Positions 1-7,064 of a stretch of 64,000 nt of DNA are shown here, piece by piece. Position 1 is the first letter of the stretch; each line of letters starts with the position of its first letter. The stretch is from Luteipulveratus mongoliensis (GTDB lineage Bacteria > Actinomycetota > Actinomycetes > Actinomycetales > Dermatophilaceae), in contig NZ_CP011112.1 in the NCBI RefSeq assembly GCF_001190945.1, positions 1,488,001 through 1,552,000 of the forward strand, read 5' to 3'. Both the position numbers and the translations under genes were made by a program. Below the pieces are notes generated by a model. That model saw only the letters and a program-made list of their open reading frames with translations, ran no database searches and had not been told where the DNA came from.

Positions 1-494
1 TGCTCTCGCTCGGCTCCGGCGAGCTCCTCGGAATCCCAGTCGTCGTCGTGATCGCCGCAGTTCTCGCCGTCCTGGTCTGGCTGCTCGTCGCCCGCACAAC
101 CTTCGGTCGACAGCTGGTCGCGATCGGCGACAACCGCACCGCGAGCACCCTCGCGGGCCTGCCCGTACGCCGGGTGCTCGTCGGCGTGTACGCCATCTGC
201 GGGGTCCTCGCGGCCGTCGCCGGCGTGCTCGCCACGGCTCGCCTCGGAGCGGGCGACCCGGCGAACACCGGTCAGCTGATGGAGCTTTCGGCGATCACCG
301 CGGTGGTCGTGGGCGGCACCCCGCTCAGCGGCGGCAAGGTGCGCATTCTCGGCACGATCTTCGGCGCACTGCTGATGCAGCTGCTGCGCGCGACGCTGAT
401 CAAGAACGACCTGCCGGACTCCACGGCGCAGATGGTGCAGGCCGTGGTGATCATCGGCGCGGTCTACGTCGCGCGAGAGCGAGCGACACGATGA
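1..494 (+). CDS. Sugar ABC transporter permease, RbsC-like (5' end outside window)
   Basis: This is the C-terminal part of an inner-membrane permease of the BPD_transp_2 (RbsC/XylH) family, which imports monosaccharides with an ATPase and a periplasmic-type binding protein. The frame is open from base 3, so the true start lies upstream. Visible are hydrophobic helices and the family signature GGTPLSGGKVRILGTIFGA near the C-terminus, with the loop 'GDNRTASTLAGLPV' that contacts the ATPase. It ends in an ATGA overlap with the next permease, so the two are translationally coupled and probably form a heterodimer. The ATPase and binding protein genes are expected upstream of the window. The substrate cannot be read from this fragment. 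Confidence 0.9.
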   Translation, partial: LSLGSGELLGIPVVVVIAAVLAVLVWLLVARTTFGRQLVAIGDNRTASTLAGLPVRRVLVGVYAICGVLAAVAGVLATARLGAGDPANTGQLMELSAITAVVVGGTPLSGGKVRILGTIFGALLMQLLRATLIKNDLPDSTAQMVQAVVIIGAVYVARERATR

Positions 495-1543
495 GCGCGC
501 CCACGCCGACGGATGCGGACACCGACATGACTTCACCGGACGCGCCGGACACGATCGAGGAGCAGCCGGCGAGCTCACCTCAGGTCCGGCAGCAGCTGTT
601 CGCGAGTCTGCTGCAGCGACAGGGAGCGGCGGCCGCACTGCTCCTCGTTGTGGTGATCTCGTGGATCACGCTGCCGGACTTCGGCTCGACCGACAACCTG
701 CGCGACATCGCGCTGCAGAGCTCGTTCCTCGCGATCATCGCGCTCGGCATGACGTTCGTGATCATCACCGGCGGCATCGATCTGTCGGTCGGCTCGGTCT
801 ACGCACTGGGAGGCGTGCTGGCGGCGTACGGCGCGCAGTCCGGTTTCCTGATGGGCCTGCTGCTCCCGCTCGTCGTGTGCGGGGCGATCGGCCTGGTCAA
901 CGGGCTGCTGGTGGCGCGCCTCGGGCTGCCGCCGTTCATCGTGACGCTCGCGTCGCTGCTGTTCGCGCGCGGGCTGCTGCTCGCGATCACCAACGAGGGC
1001 GCGACGACCCGCAAGATCACCGACTCCACGTTCCTCGCGCTCGGACGCAACTCGTTCCTGGGGCTCGGTCTGCCGGTGTGGTTCGCGATCGGGCTGTGCC
1101 TGGTCGGTGGGCTCGTCCTGCGGCGGACGCGTTTCGGCGAATCGCTTTTCGCGACAGGCGGATCCGAGGGCTCCGCCCTGTTGATGGGCCTTCCAGTCAT
1201 GCGGGTCAAGATCACGGTGTACGCCCTCAGCGGCGCGCTCTCCGGCCTCGCCGGGGCGCTCACTGCGGCCTACCTGCAGTCAGGCGTCACGGTCATCGGT
1301 GTCGGCGTCGAGCTGGACGCGATCGCGGCTGTCGTCATCGGCGGCACGCTGCTCAGCGGCGGTGCCGGCACGGTGCTCGGTACGGCTGTCGGTGTGCTGC
1401 TGCGCAACGTGATTCAGAACGTGATCAACCAGATCGGCGGTCTCGACAGCAACTACCAGTCGGTCATCAGCGGTGCGTTCCTGCTGGTGGTGGTCATCGT
1501 GCAGCGGCTGCTGTCGCAGGCTCGACCGGGACGCCCTCGATGA
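491..1543 (+). CDS. Sugar ABC transporter permease, RbsC-like
   Basis: Second permease of the same sugar importer, 350 residues, the usual length for the RbsC family. An N-terminal cytoplasmic tail of about 45 residues is followed by multiple hydrophobic helices. Family hallmarks are 'FVIITGGIDLSVGSVYALGG' near residues 95-114 and 'AVVIGGTLLSGGAGTVLGT' near 280-298. The ATG lies inside the stop of the preceding permease (ATGA). A RbsD/FucU-type mutarotase gene follows after 66 bases, pointing to a pentose or 6-deoxyhexose (ribose or fucose class) as substrate; that is inference from context. Confidence 0.9.
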   Translation: MSAPTPTDADTDMTSPDAPDTIEEQPASSPQVRQQLFASLLQRQGAAAALLLVVVISWITLPDFGSTDNLRDIALQSSFLAIIALGMTFVIITGGIDLSVGSVYALGGVLAAYGAQSGFLMGLLLPLVVCGAIGLVNGLLVARLGLPPFIVTLASLLFARGLLLAITNEGATTRKITDSTFLALGRNSFLGLGLPVWFAIGLCLVGGLVLRRTRFGESLFATGGSEGSALLMGLPVMRVKITVYALSGALSGLAGALTAAYLQSGVTVIGVGVELDAIAAVVIGGTLLSGGAGTVLGTAVGVLLRNVIQNVINQIGGLDSNYQSVISGAFLLVVVIVQRLLSQARPGRPR

Positions 1544-1609
1544 GGGGACGCCGACGATGAGCCGAGCGATCACCCGAGGCGGGCGTACCCCGCGACAAGG
1601 AGCCGCCCT

Positions 1610-2044
1610 GTGCTGCGCTACTCGCTGATCCATCCGCAGATCCTTGGCGCGCTCGCCGCGGCCGGTCACGGGAGCACGGTGCTCGTCGCGGACGCCAACT
1701 ACGCGCACAGCACCGGTACCAACCCGGCCGCGCCCGTCGTACAGCTCAACCTCGCGCCCGGCCTGGTCAGCGTGCAGCAGGTGCTCGGTGCACTGATCGG
1801 AGCGGCGCCGTTCGAGCGCGCGCGGCTGATGGCGCCGGACGACGGGAGCGCGTCACCGTGCGCCCACACGTACGCTGGCATCCTGGGTCCACAGGTGCCG
1901 GTCGAGGTTGTCCCGCGGGAGCAGTTCAAGACCGCCTGTCGCAGCGTCGATCTTGCGCTCACCATCGCCACCGGCGACGACCGCTACTACGCGAACGTGC
2001 TGCTCACGATCGGTGCCATGCCGCCCGGCGGGGAGTCGTCATGA
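1610..2044 (+). CDS. RbsD/FucU family sugar mutarotase (pyranase)
   Basis: Cytoplasmic enzyme that interconverts ring or anomer forms of an imported sugar so that the downstream kinase or isomerase can use it. The 144-residue length fits FucU slightly better than RbsD. The family catalytic pair is visible as His20 and Asp28 in 'AGHGSTVLVADANY'. The GTG start is chosen because AAGGAG sits 7 bases upstream (1597-1602) and the N-terminus 'MLRYSLIHPQIL' aligns with family starts. Co-directional with the two permeases. Its stop overlaps (ATGA) the start of a further ORF that soon terminates. Whether the sugar is ribose, fucose or rhamnose cannot be decided here. Confidence 0.85.
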   Translation: MLRYSLIHPQILGALAAAGHGSTVLVADANYAHSTGTNPAAPVVQLNLAPGLVSVQQVLGALIGAAPFERARLMAPDDGSASPCAHTYAGILGPQVPVEVVPREQFKTACRSVDLALTIATGDDRYYANVLLTIGAMPPGGESS

Positions 2045-2136
2045 TCGGTGGACGCGGTGACATCGTGCTCGAGCCAGTAGCCAAAGGGCCGAACGTGCGT
2101 TGGGTTGTAGGAGCACATACCCGAACGGATCGTTAA
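2041..2136 (+). pseudogene. Truncated, translationally coupled ORF at end of sugar operon
   Basis: An ATG overlaps the stop of the mutarotase gene (ATGA), the coupling used elsewhere in this operon, but the frame stops after 31 codons ('MIGGRGDIVLEPVAKGPNVR...'). The base composition falls sharply just downstream. I read it as the first part of a sugar-metabolism gene whose remainder was lost when lower-GC DNA was joined here. It is too short to assign to a family, and a short chance ORF remains possible. Confidence 0.4.
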
Positions 2137-2162
2137 TCGTAGGGCGGACAGGAAAGTAGGGC

Positions 2163-2519
2163 ATGAAACCACTTTCGACCGAACGGCTGCCTAAAGATTT
2201 CTGGTACCCGACCGGTTATATTCGGGTGCTAGAGTCCGGCTTGGTTGATTTGGAGCCCTGGAAGATTCTTGATGCCGAGCAGGTGGAATTCCATCGAGAG
2301 GGGCTGGCGCTGCGGTACCCAGCGCGACGCTTGCTTCCATTTGCAAACCGCCAAGACATGGATGATATTGCGTGTTGGGATCTGGAGCGTGGAAACCAGC
2401 CCGTTGTCATCATTCATGACTATGCGTCTCCCGGGTGGGAGAGCCGTGGAGAGTTCGCTGACTTCTATTCCTGGCTCCGAGAAGCAGTTGAAGACTTCAT
2501 CATCTTCGATCAGGTGTAG
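2163..2519 (+). CDS. SMI1/KNR4 (SUKH)-like small protein, possible orphan immunity protein
   Basis: A 118-residue acidic protein. The segment 'FANRQDMDDIACWDLE' followed by 'VVIIHDYASPGWE' and a C-terminal 'FYSWLREAVEDFI' resembles SMI1/KNR4-type (SUKH superfamily) proteins, which commonly neutralise polymorphic or contact-dependent toxins. No cognate toxin gene is adjacent. ATG start with a purine-rich stretch (GGAAAGTAGGGC) before it. Local G+C is low for this window (about 52-55% in the two 60-base lines I counted) and rare codons such as TTA and ATA occur, suggesting recent acquisition. The family call rests on motif similarity by eye. Confidence 0.55.
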   Translation: MKPLSTERLPKDFWYPTGYIRVLESGLVDLEPWKILDAEQVEFHREGLALRYPARRLLPFANRQDMDDIACWDLERGNQPVVIIHDYASPGWESRGEFADFYSWLREAVEDFIIFDQV

Positions 2520-2576
2520 GCATCGACCAGCATCATGGCTGCGGCTCGACGCGAGCAATGGCGCGGACGAAGCTCC

Positions 2577-3470
2577 ATGGTGATGCCGCTGACAGAGCTG
2601 ACCTTCACACCTGCTACGACTGGCCCCGTTTTGGACGCCGTCTGTGGCCAACTGCTACTCGACCCTTCGAACGCCGTGCTCTTGCGGCATCACACGAACG
2701 CCGTCTACCGGCTTGTGAGCGCTCCGATCGTCGTCAAGATCTCTCGCCCGGGCGCGAGAGATGTTGAGTCGACAGTCAACCTCGTCCGTTGGTTGGCCGC
2801 GCACGATGTGCCGTCCGTATCCCTTGTTGATGAGATCGAGCAGCCAATCACGGTCGCCGGTTGCGAGATCACGTTGTGGAAATACCTGCCGCAGATACAT
2901 GAGATCTCAGCAGGGGATATCGCCACCCCGCTCGCCGCATTGCACCGTACGCCGCCGCCTCCAGATCTGCCGCGGTTGGACCCGATGCCCGACGTCGAGC
3001 GATCTTTGGCCGCGTCGCGATTCCTGAGCGACGACGAGAAGACGATCCTTCAACAGAGGTCTGACGAGCTAACAACAGCATGGGTGAACCTCAAATTCGA
3101 CAGCGGTGGTGTGTTGTTGCATACCGACCCACAGCACCGCAATACGTTGTGGGAAGAGTCCGGCAAGCGTGCGGTCTTATGTGACTGGGAGAGTGCGACC
3201 ATTGGGCCGGCAGAGTGGGACCTGGTCACCATCGAGATTCACTGTCGCCGCTTCGGACACGAGACCAGTCAGATGGATGAGTTCTGCCGCTGGTACGGCC
3301 GCGACGTTCGGGACTGGCCCGGCTATGTTGTCGTCCGCGATATCCGTGAGCTGAAGATGATCGCCTCGAACGCGCGGAAGTCTGCTCCGGGCACACCGCA
3401 TGCGGACGAGGTCCGTCGTCGTATCGCGCTCCTCGATGACGGCCCCGAGCGTCGCTGGTACATCCTTTAA
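2577..3470 (+). CDS. Aminoglycoside phosphotransferase (APH)-family kinase
   Basis: Small-molecule kinase of the APH/choline-kinase fold, 297 residues from the chosen ATG. The Brenner catalytic motif HxDxxxxN is visible as 'HTDPQHRN' (His182, Asp184, Asn189), followed by the metal-binding 'CDWESATIGPAEWDL' (DxE/DWE). The N-lobe lysine is in 'PIVVKISRPG'. Such genes phosphorylate antibiotics or metabolites; the substrate is unknown and resistance should not be assumed. Upstream in-frame ATGs at 2535 and 2559 would add an atypical Arg-rich extension. It sits with the SUKH-like gene in a patch of lower G+C than the flanks. Confidence 0.8.
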   Translation: MVMPLTELTFTPATTGPVLDAVCGQLLLDPSNAVLLRHHTNAVYRLVSAPIVVKISRPGARDVESTVNLVRWLAAHDVPSVSLVDEIEQPITVAGCEITLWKYLPQIHEISAGDIATPLAALHRTPPPPDLPRLDPMPDVERSLAASRFLSDDEKTILQQRSDELTTAWVNLKFDSGGVLLHTDPQHRNTLWEESGKRAVLCDWESATIGPAEWDLVTIEIHCRRFGHETSQMDEFCRWYGRDVRDWPGYVVVRDIRELKMIASNARKSAPGTPHADEVRRRIALLDDGPERRWYIL

Positions 3471-3632
3471 GACACAGGTCTTCGTATCCGGGTGGCCGAG
3501 CGCGCTGGCGTTTTGATATCTGTCTGCCGCCCTACGCTTAACAGCGCGCTGGAATCATGTGGCCATTCGTCTGCGCACGCGACGTGTCGTTAAGGTGACA
3601 ACCCTGGGGTCCGCGTTAAAGGAGAGAATCGC

Positions 3633-3956
3633 ATGGCACAGAAGGTTCAAGTTCTGCTCGTCGACGACGTCGACGGCTCGGAGGCAACAGAGACAGTGAC
3701 CTTTGGCCTGGATGGTGTGAGCTACGAGATCGACCTGTCCTCAAGCAACGCGGCCAGTCTTCGTGACGGGTTTGCTAAGTGGGTTGACCCGGCACGTCGC
3801 ACTGGTGGTCGTCGCGCCACGGGCAAGGCCGCCGCGGCCGGTGCCCGACAGGATCTCAATAAGATGCGCGAGTGGGGCCGGGCCAACGGCTACACGGTGA
3901 GCGATCGTGGCCGCGTCTCGGGTGAGCTGCAGGAGGCGTACGACAAGGCGAATTAG
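3633..3956 (+). CDS. lsr2: Lsr2-type nucleoid-associated protein (xenogeneic silencer)
   Basis: H-NS-like actinobacterial DNA-bridging protein that coats AT-rich and horizontally acquired DNA and represses it. The 107-residue length and start 'MAQKVQVLLVDDVDGSEA' are typical. The N-terminal half is the dimerisation domain; the C-terminal helix pair ends with the AT-hook-like RGR at residues 92-94 ('DRGRVSGELQ'). A strong ribosome site AAAGGAGA (3618-3625) precedes the ATG. Monocistronic: a 14-bp terminator follows and a tRNA gene on the opposite strand comes next. It directly adjoins the lower-GC patch at 2.1-3.5 kb, the kind of DNA it would bind. Confidence 0.95.
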   Translation: MAQKVQVLLVDDVDGSEATETVTFGLDGVSYEIDLSSSNAASLRDGFAKWVDPARRTGGRRATGKAAAAGARQDLNKMREWGRANGYTVSDRGRVSGELQEAYDKAN

Positions 3957-3972
3957 GCGTACCGCGCAGACC

Positions 3973-4008
3973 AAGAGAGCCATCCCTCAAGACCGGGATG
4001 GCTCTCTT
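3973..4008. terminator. Hairpin between lsr2 and convergent tRNA-Lys
   Basis: Perfect 14-bp inverted repeat AAGAGAGCCATCCC / GGGATGGCTCTCTT with an 8-base loop, 16 bases after the lsr2 stop. The rightward copy ends in TCTTG, a minimal U-rich tail. It can serve both lsr2 and, from the other side, the tRNA-Lys transcript. Confidence 0.85.
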
Positions 4009-4045
4009 GCGGCGTTCGGGCTGCGGATAGGCCGGACACGATGAG

Positions 4046-4118
4046 TGGGCCCCGTGGGGCTCGAACCCACAACCTACGGATTAAAAGTCCGCAGCTCTAC
4101 CAATTGAGCTAGAGGCCC
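4046..4118 (-). tRNA. tRNA-Lys (anticodon UUU)
   Basis: A 73-nt cloverleaf reads on the minus strand. The acceptor stem GGGCCTC pairs with GGGGCCC (one G-U), the D arm is TAGCTCAATTGGTAGAGC, the anticodon stem GCGGA/TCCGT encloses loop CTTTTAA (anticodon TTT), and the T arm is GTGGG-TTCGAGC-CCCAC. The discriminator base is A at 4046; CCA is not encoded. No tRNA-derived direct repeat was found nearby, so I see no sign that this tRNA is an integration site. Confidence 0.97.
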
Positions 4119-4242
4119 CGGCGCCGCAGACGGATCCTGGCGCGCGCAGGCAAGCGTAGTCGCGTCCGCCGGGGACCGACCGCCCGGCCCGCGGGAGCGT
4201 ACGCGTGCGGAACCCGTGTCGTACGCCGACCGTTGGCCGACC

Positions 4243-4674
4243 ATGAGCCAGTCCCTGACCTGTCCCAAGTGCCAGAGCGACATGCGCAGCTACGAGCGCA
4301 ACCGTGTCCTGGTCGACCAGTGCACCGGGTGCGGCGGCATCTTCCTCGACAAGGGCGAGCTGGAGGCGTTGGCTGCAGCCGAGAACGCCTGGCACCAGCA
4401 GGCTCAGCCCGAGCCGCAGCAAGCACCGGGTGTCGCCCACCAGCAGCAGGCGCCGGCGCCCCCGGCTCCACCCCAGTACGCCGCGCCCGCTCCGCAGCAG
4501 CCGGCGTACCCGCCGTCCGGTTACGCCCAGCCGCAGCAGCCGGCCCCGGCATACGCCACCTCCAAGCAGCGCTACGCGCAGGGCTACCCGGGCGGTCAGC
4601 GCTACGCCGGCTCGAAGGCGCGCTACGGCCAGCACGGCAAGCGCAAGTCGTTCCTCTCGGAGCTGTTCGACTGA
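4243..4674 (+). CDS. TFIIB-type zinc-ribbon protein
   Basis: A 143-residue protein. Residues 6-40 hold a zf-TFIIB zinc ribbon, 'CPKCQSDMRSYERN' then 'CTGCGGIFLDKGELEAL', with four cysteines in CxxC pairs. The remainder is a low-complexity Gln/Pro/Ala/Tyr-rich region ending in a basic tail 'GKRKSFLSELFD', which is the usual end of this actinobacterial family. The role is unknown. I prefer the ATG at 4243 ('MSQSLTCPKC') because family members begin just before the first CxxC; a GTG at 4216 would add nine residues. Convergent with the glycosyltransferase gene. Confidence 0.8.
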   Translation: MSQSLTCPKCQSDMRSYERNRVLVDQCTGCGGIFLDKGELEALAAAENAWHQQAQPEPQQAPGVAHQQQAPAPPAPPQYAAPAPQQPAYPPSGYAQPQQPAPAYATSKQRYAQGYPGGQRYAGSKARYGQHGKRKSFLSELFD

Positions 4675-4700
4675 CCGACCCCAGCGCGTCGCAACCGTGA

Positions 4701-4836
4701 GGCGTGTCGCGCTAGGGAGGGATGGGTCCGTCGCTAGGGAGGGATGGGTCCGTGGAGAAGTACAACGAGGTTGCGCATATGTACAACCTCGTTGTGCTTC
4801 TCCAGACACCCCCTGGCCAGCAGCGCGCGACACGCC
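4701..4836. repeat. Composite intergenic repeat: 22-bp tandem duplication inside nested inverted repeats
   Basis: Outer arms GGCGTGTCGCGC (4701-4712) and GCGCGACACGCC (4825-4836) are perfect inverts. Inside lies a 22-bp unit repeated exactly in tandem (4710-4731 and 4732-4753), then a 20-bp inverted repeat (4754-4773 and 4784-4803, one mismatch) with a 10-base loop containing CATATG. It occupies the gap between two convergent genes, so one function is likely bidirectional termination; the tandem duplication is extra. Confidence 0.8.
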
Positions 4837-4864
4837 CGAGCCGGGCACCGCGGAGCGACGGCAC

Positions 4865-6013
4865 CTAGGCCGGGCGGCGTGCGCGTACGACGTCGGCGAG
4901 CTCGCGATGGATCGTCAGCATCGCGAGTTCGCAACGTTCCCAAGCGAATTGGCCGGCTCGCGCCCGTGCCGCGGCACGTGTCGCGCGCGCCGGACGGGCC
5001 GCCAGACGCAGCACCGCGTCAGCCAACGACTCGGGATCAGGCCGACCCCACGCGCCCGACGACTCGTCGATCAGCTCACGCCCGCCGCCGACATCGGCCG
5101 TCACCACCGGCGTACCGCACGCGAGGGCCTCGAGCACCGCCAGCCCGAACGTCTCGGCCGGGCAGACCGACAGGCTGATGTCGGCCGCGGCCAGGAGGGT
5201 GGCCAGCCTGGACCGCTCACCGATGTGCCCGTGGAACGTCACTGGCGCGTCGGCCGCGAGCTCCTCGAGCTCGTCGCGATGGGGACCGCCGCCGAGCACG
5301 TCGAGGTGCACGGGTACGCCGCGCTCATGGAGGGCGACTGCGGTCGCCACGGCCAGATGCGGACTCTTCTCCCGCGAGAGCCGGCCAGCGTGCACCAGCC
5401 GCAACGGACCGTCGTACGCCGGTCGCACCACGGGACAGAACGTCGCCAGGTCCACCCCGAGCGGCACCCGCAGGAGCTGCGCGGTGCGCGGGCCTGGCAC
5501 CCGCTCGAACTCAGCAGCCGCGTAGTCCGAGGTGACCACGATGGTGTCGAACTGGCGGAGCAGGATGCGGTTGAGCAGCGAGATCGGGGCGGCGACGGTC
5601 GTCTCCAAGCCCGTGCGCAGCTGGAGCATCGCGCCCATCCGCTCGTGCGAGAAGAGCACGGTCGGCACGCCCGCCCGGCGTGCCCAGCGCGCGACCGGCA
5701 GCAGCGTCGATTTGTCGGAGATCTCCAGCGACGTCGGCGCGAACTCCTCCAGCACGTCAGTCACGCGCCACGGCTGCACGATCATCCGGTAGTCGCCCCG
5801 CACCCGAGGGGCCCTGATCTGTACGACGGTGCCGGCCGCCGTACGGGCGCGCGCGTCCTCCGGGCCGGGGATGACGAGCAGGCGTTCGACGCCGTCGCGG
5901 TGGTAGGCGGCGCCGAGCCGGTCGACGACGACCTTCATGCCGCCGGACACCGGCCCGATGAAGTTGGCGAGCTGCGCGACGCGCACGAGTGGTCGGTCCG
6001 GACCGGAGATCAC
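4865..6013 (-). CDS. GT4-family glycosyltransferase
   Basis: Retaining GT-B glycosyltransferase, 382 residues. It transfers a sugar from a nucleotide donor; acceptor unknown. The N-lobe begins 'VRVAQLANFIGPVSGGMKV', with the GG acceptor-phosphate loop. The C-lobe contains 'HAGRLSREKSPHLAV' and the EX7E donor site 'PAETFGLAVLEALACGTPVV'. The GTG at 6013 is preferred because AGGGTGAG lies just upstream and family members start at this point; the frame is open further upstream but that sequence is not family-like. Divergent from the aldo/keto reductase. A role in phospholipid mannoside or glycolipid synthesis is possible but not shown. Confidence 0.85.
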   Translation of the reverse strand: MISGPDRPLVRVAQLANFIGPVSGGMKVVVDRLGAAYHRDGVERLLVIPGPEDARARTAAGTVVQIRAPRVRGDYRMIVQPWRVTDVLEEFAPTSLEISDKSTLLPVARWARRAGVPTVLFSHERMGAMLQLRTGLETTVAAPISLLNRILLRQFDTIVVTSDYAAAEFERVPGPRTAQLLRVPLGVDLATFCPVVRPAYDGPLRLVHAGRLSREKSPHLAVATAVALHERGVPVHLDVLGGGPHRDELEELAADAPVTFHGHIGERSRLATLLAAADISLSVCPAETFGLAVLEALACGTPVVTADVGGGRELIDESSGAWGRPDPESLADAVLRLAARPARATRAAARARAGQFAWERCELAMLTIHRELADVVRARRPA

Positions 6014-6100
6014 GCGCTCACCCTGGCGCTTCCGGGTGAACAGCGGGTGCCCCTGGCGTCGCGGGTCCCTGAAGACGTGGGGTCCTGACGTTGCGGCTCC

Positions 6101-6106
6101 TACAGT
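6101..6106 (+). promoter_or_regulatory. -10 box (TACAGT), leaderless start
   Basis: TACAGT ends 7 bases before the ATG at 6114, so the transcript should begin at or next to the start codon. Confidence 0.6.
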
Positions 6107-6113
6107 TGGCCGC

Positions 6114-7022
6114 ATGGCTGAACAGCTCGTCCTCGGCACCATGTACTTCGGCGGACGCACCGACGCCGCGACCTCCCACGCGCTCATCGACCGGTTCGTC
6201 GAAGCCGGTGGCCGAATGCTCGATACGGCCAACTGCTACGCCTTCTGGGCCGGGGGCAGCGGCCTCAGTGAGGCTGCGCTCGGCGAGTGGTTGCGTGCCA
6301 AGCCGGGCGCCGACGTCGAGCTCGCCTCCAAGGTCGGCGTGAACCCGGCCGGTGACGGCATCGAGGGCTTGGGCGTCGCGGTCGTACGCCGTGAGCTCGC
6401 CGCCTCCCTCGAACGCCTGGGCCGGGAGCGGCTCGACGTCTACTGGGCGCACGGTGAGGACCGTTCGACGCCCGACGAGGAGGTTGTGGCGACGTTCGGA
6501 TCGCTCGTGCAGGAGGGGCTGGTCGGTCGGATCGGCCTGTCCAACCACCCGACCTGGCGGGTCGAGCGGTTCCGGCAGTTGGCGTCCCAGCAGGGGCTGC
6601 CGGCGTTCGACCTGCTGCAGCTGACCACGTCGTACGTCGAGCCGCGGCCGGGTGCGGCGGTCGAGGGCAAGGACCATCCGTACGGCTTCGCCAACCTCGA
6701 GACGGCGGACTATCTGGCGACGCACCCAGATGTGCAGCTCTGGGCGTACTCACCGCTGATCCAGGGCGCGTTCGACCGCGAAGACCGCCCGCTGCCCTCG
6801 GCGTACGACCACCCGGGCACGACGGCACGGCTGGCCGCGCTGGGCGCGGTCGCGTCGGAGGTCGGGGCGAAGCCAGGGCAGGTGGTCCTGGCATGGCTGC
6901 TGGCGCGCGGCGTACGCCCGATCATCGGCGCGAGCTCGGTGGCTCAGCTCGATGAAGCGATCGAGGCGGCGTCCCTGACGCTCACGGGCGACCAGCGGCG
7001 ACGGCTCGACGAGCCTGCTTGA
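6114..7022 (+). CDS. Aldo/keto reductase
   Basis: NADPH-dependent oxidoreductase of the AKR superfamily, 302 residues (usual 290-330). The catalytic tetrad can be read: Asp and Tyr in 'MLDTANCYAFW', Lys in 'ELASKVGVN', His in 'DVYWAHGED'. The C-terminal 'GVRPIIGASSVAQLDEAI' is the cofactor-binding segment. The physiological substrate is unknown. The ATG at 6114 is chosen over upstream codons because family homology starts at 'LVLGTMYFGG' and a -10 box sits 7 bases before it. The following two genes have the same orientation but their own -10 boxes. Confidence 0.88.
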   Translation: MAEQLVLGTMYFGGRTDAATSHALIDRFVEAGGRMLDTANCYAFWAGGSGLSEAALGEWLRAKPGADVELASKVGVNPAGDGIEGLGVAVVRRELAASLERLGRERLDVYWAHGEDRSTPDEEVVATFGSLVQEGLVGRIGLSNHPTWRVERFRQLASQQGLPAFDLLQLTTSYVEPRPGAAVEGKDHPYGFANLETADYLATHPDVQLWAYSPLIQGAFDREDRPLPSAYDHPGTTARLAALGAVASEVGAKPGQVVLAWLLARGVRPIIGASSVAQLDEAIEAASLTLTGDQRRRLDEPA

Positions 7023-7052
7023 TTCCGGACGCGGACCATCCGCAACCCGGCC

Positions 7053-7058
7053 TACGTT
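7053..7058 (+). promoter_or_regulatory. -10 box (TACGTT), leaderless start
   Basis: TACGTT ends 6 bases before the ATG at 7065; predicts a leaderless mRNA. Confidence 0.6.
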
Positions 7059-7064
7059 GAGGTC

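Noticed and set aside
1557-1628. 23-codon ORF between the permease and the mutarotase
   Set aside because: No ribosome site of its own, overlaps the mutarotase start, and lacks any conserved feature.
2577-3470. Antibiotic-resistance gene
   Set aside because: The APH fold and catalytic motif are clear, but many such kinases act on metabolites and nothing visible links it to aminoglycosides.
4046-4118. tRNA-Lys as attachment site for the low-GC patch
   Set aside because: No direct repeat of the tRNA 3' end was found on the far side of the patch, lsr2 lies between, and there is no integrase.
4304-6088. 594-codon plus-strand open frame across the zinc-ribbon gene and the glycosyltransferase
   Set aside because: It is the antisense/alternate frame of two well-supported genes, Arg/Ser-rich without any family motif, and runs through the repeat region; typical of high-GC DNA.
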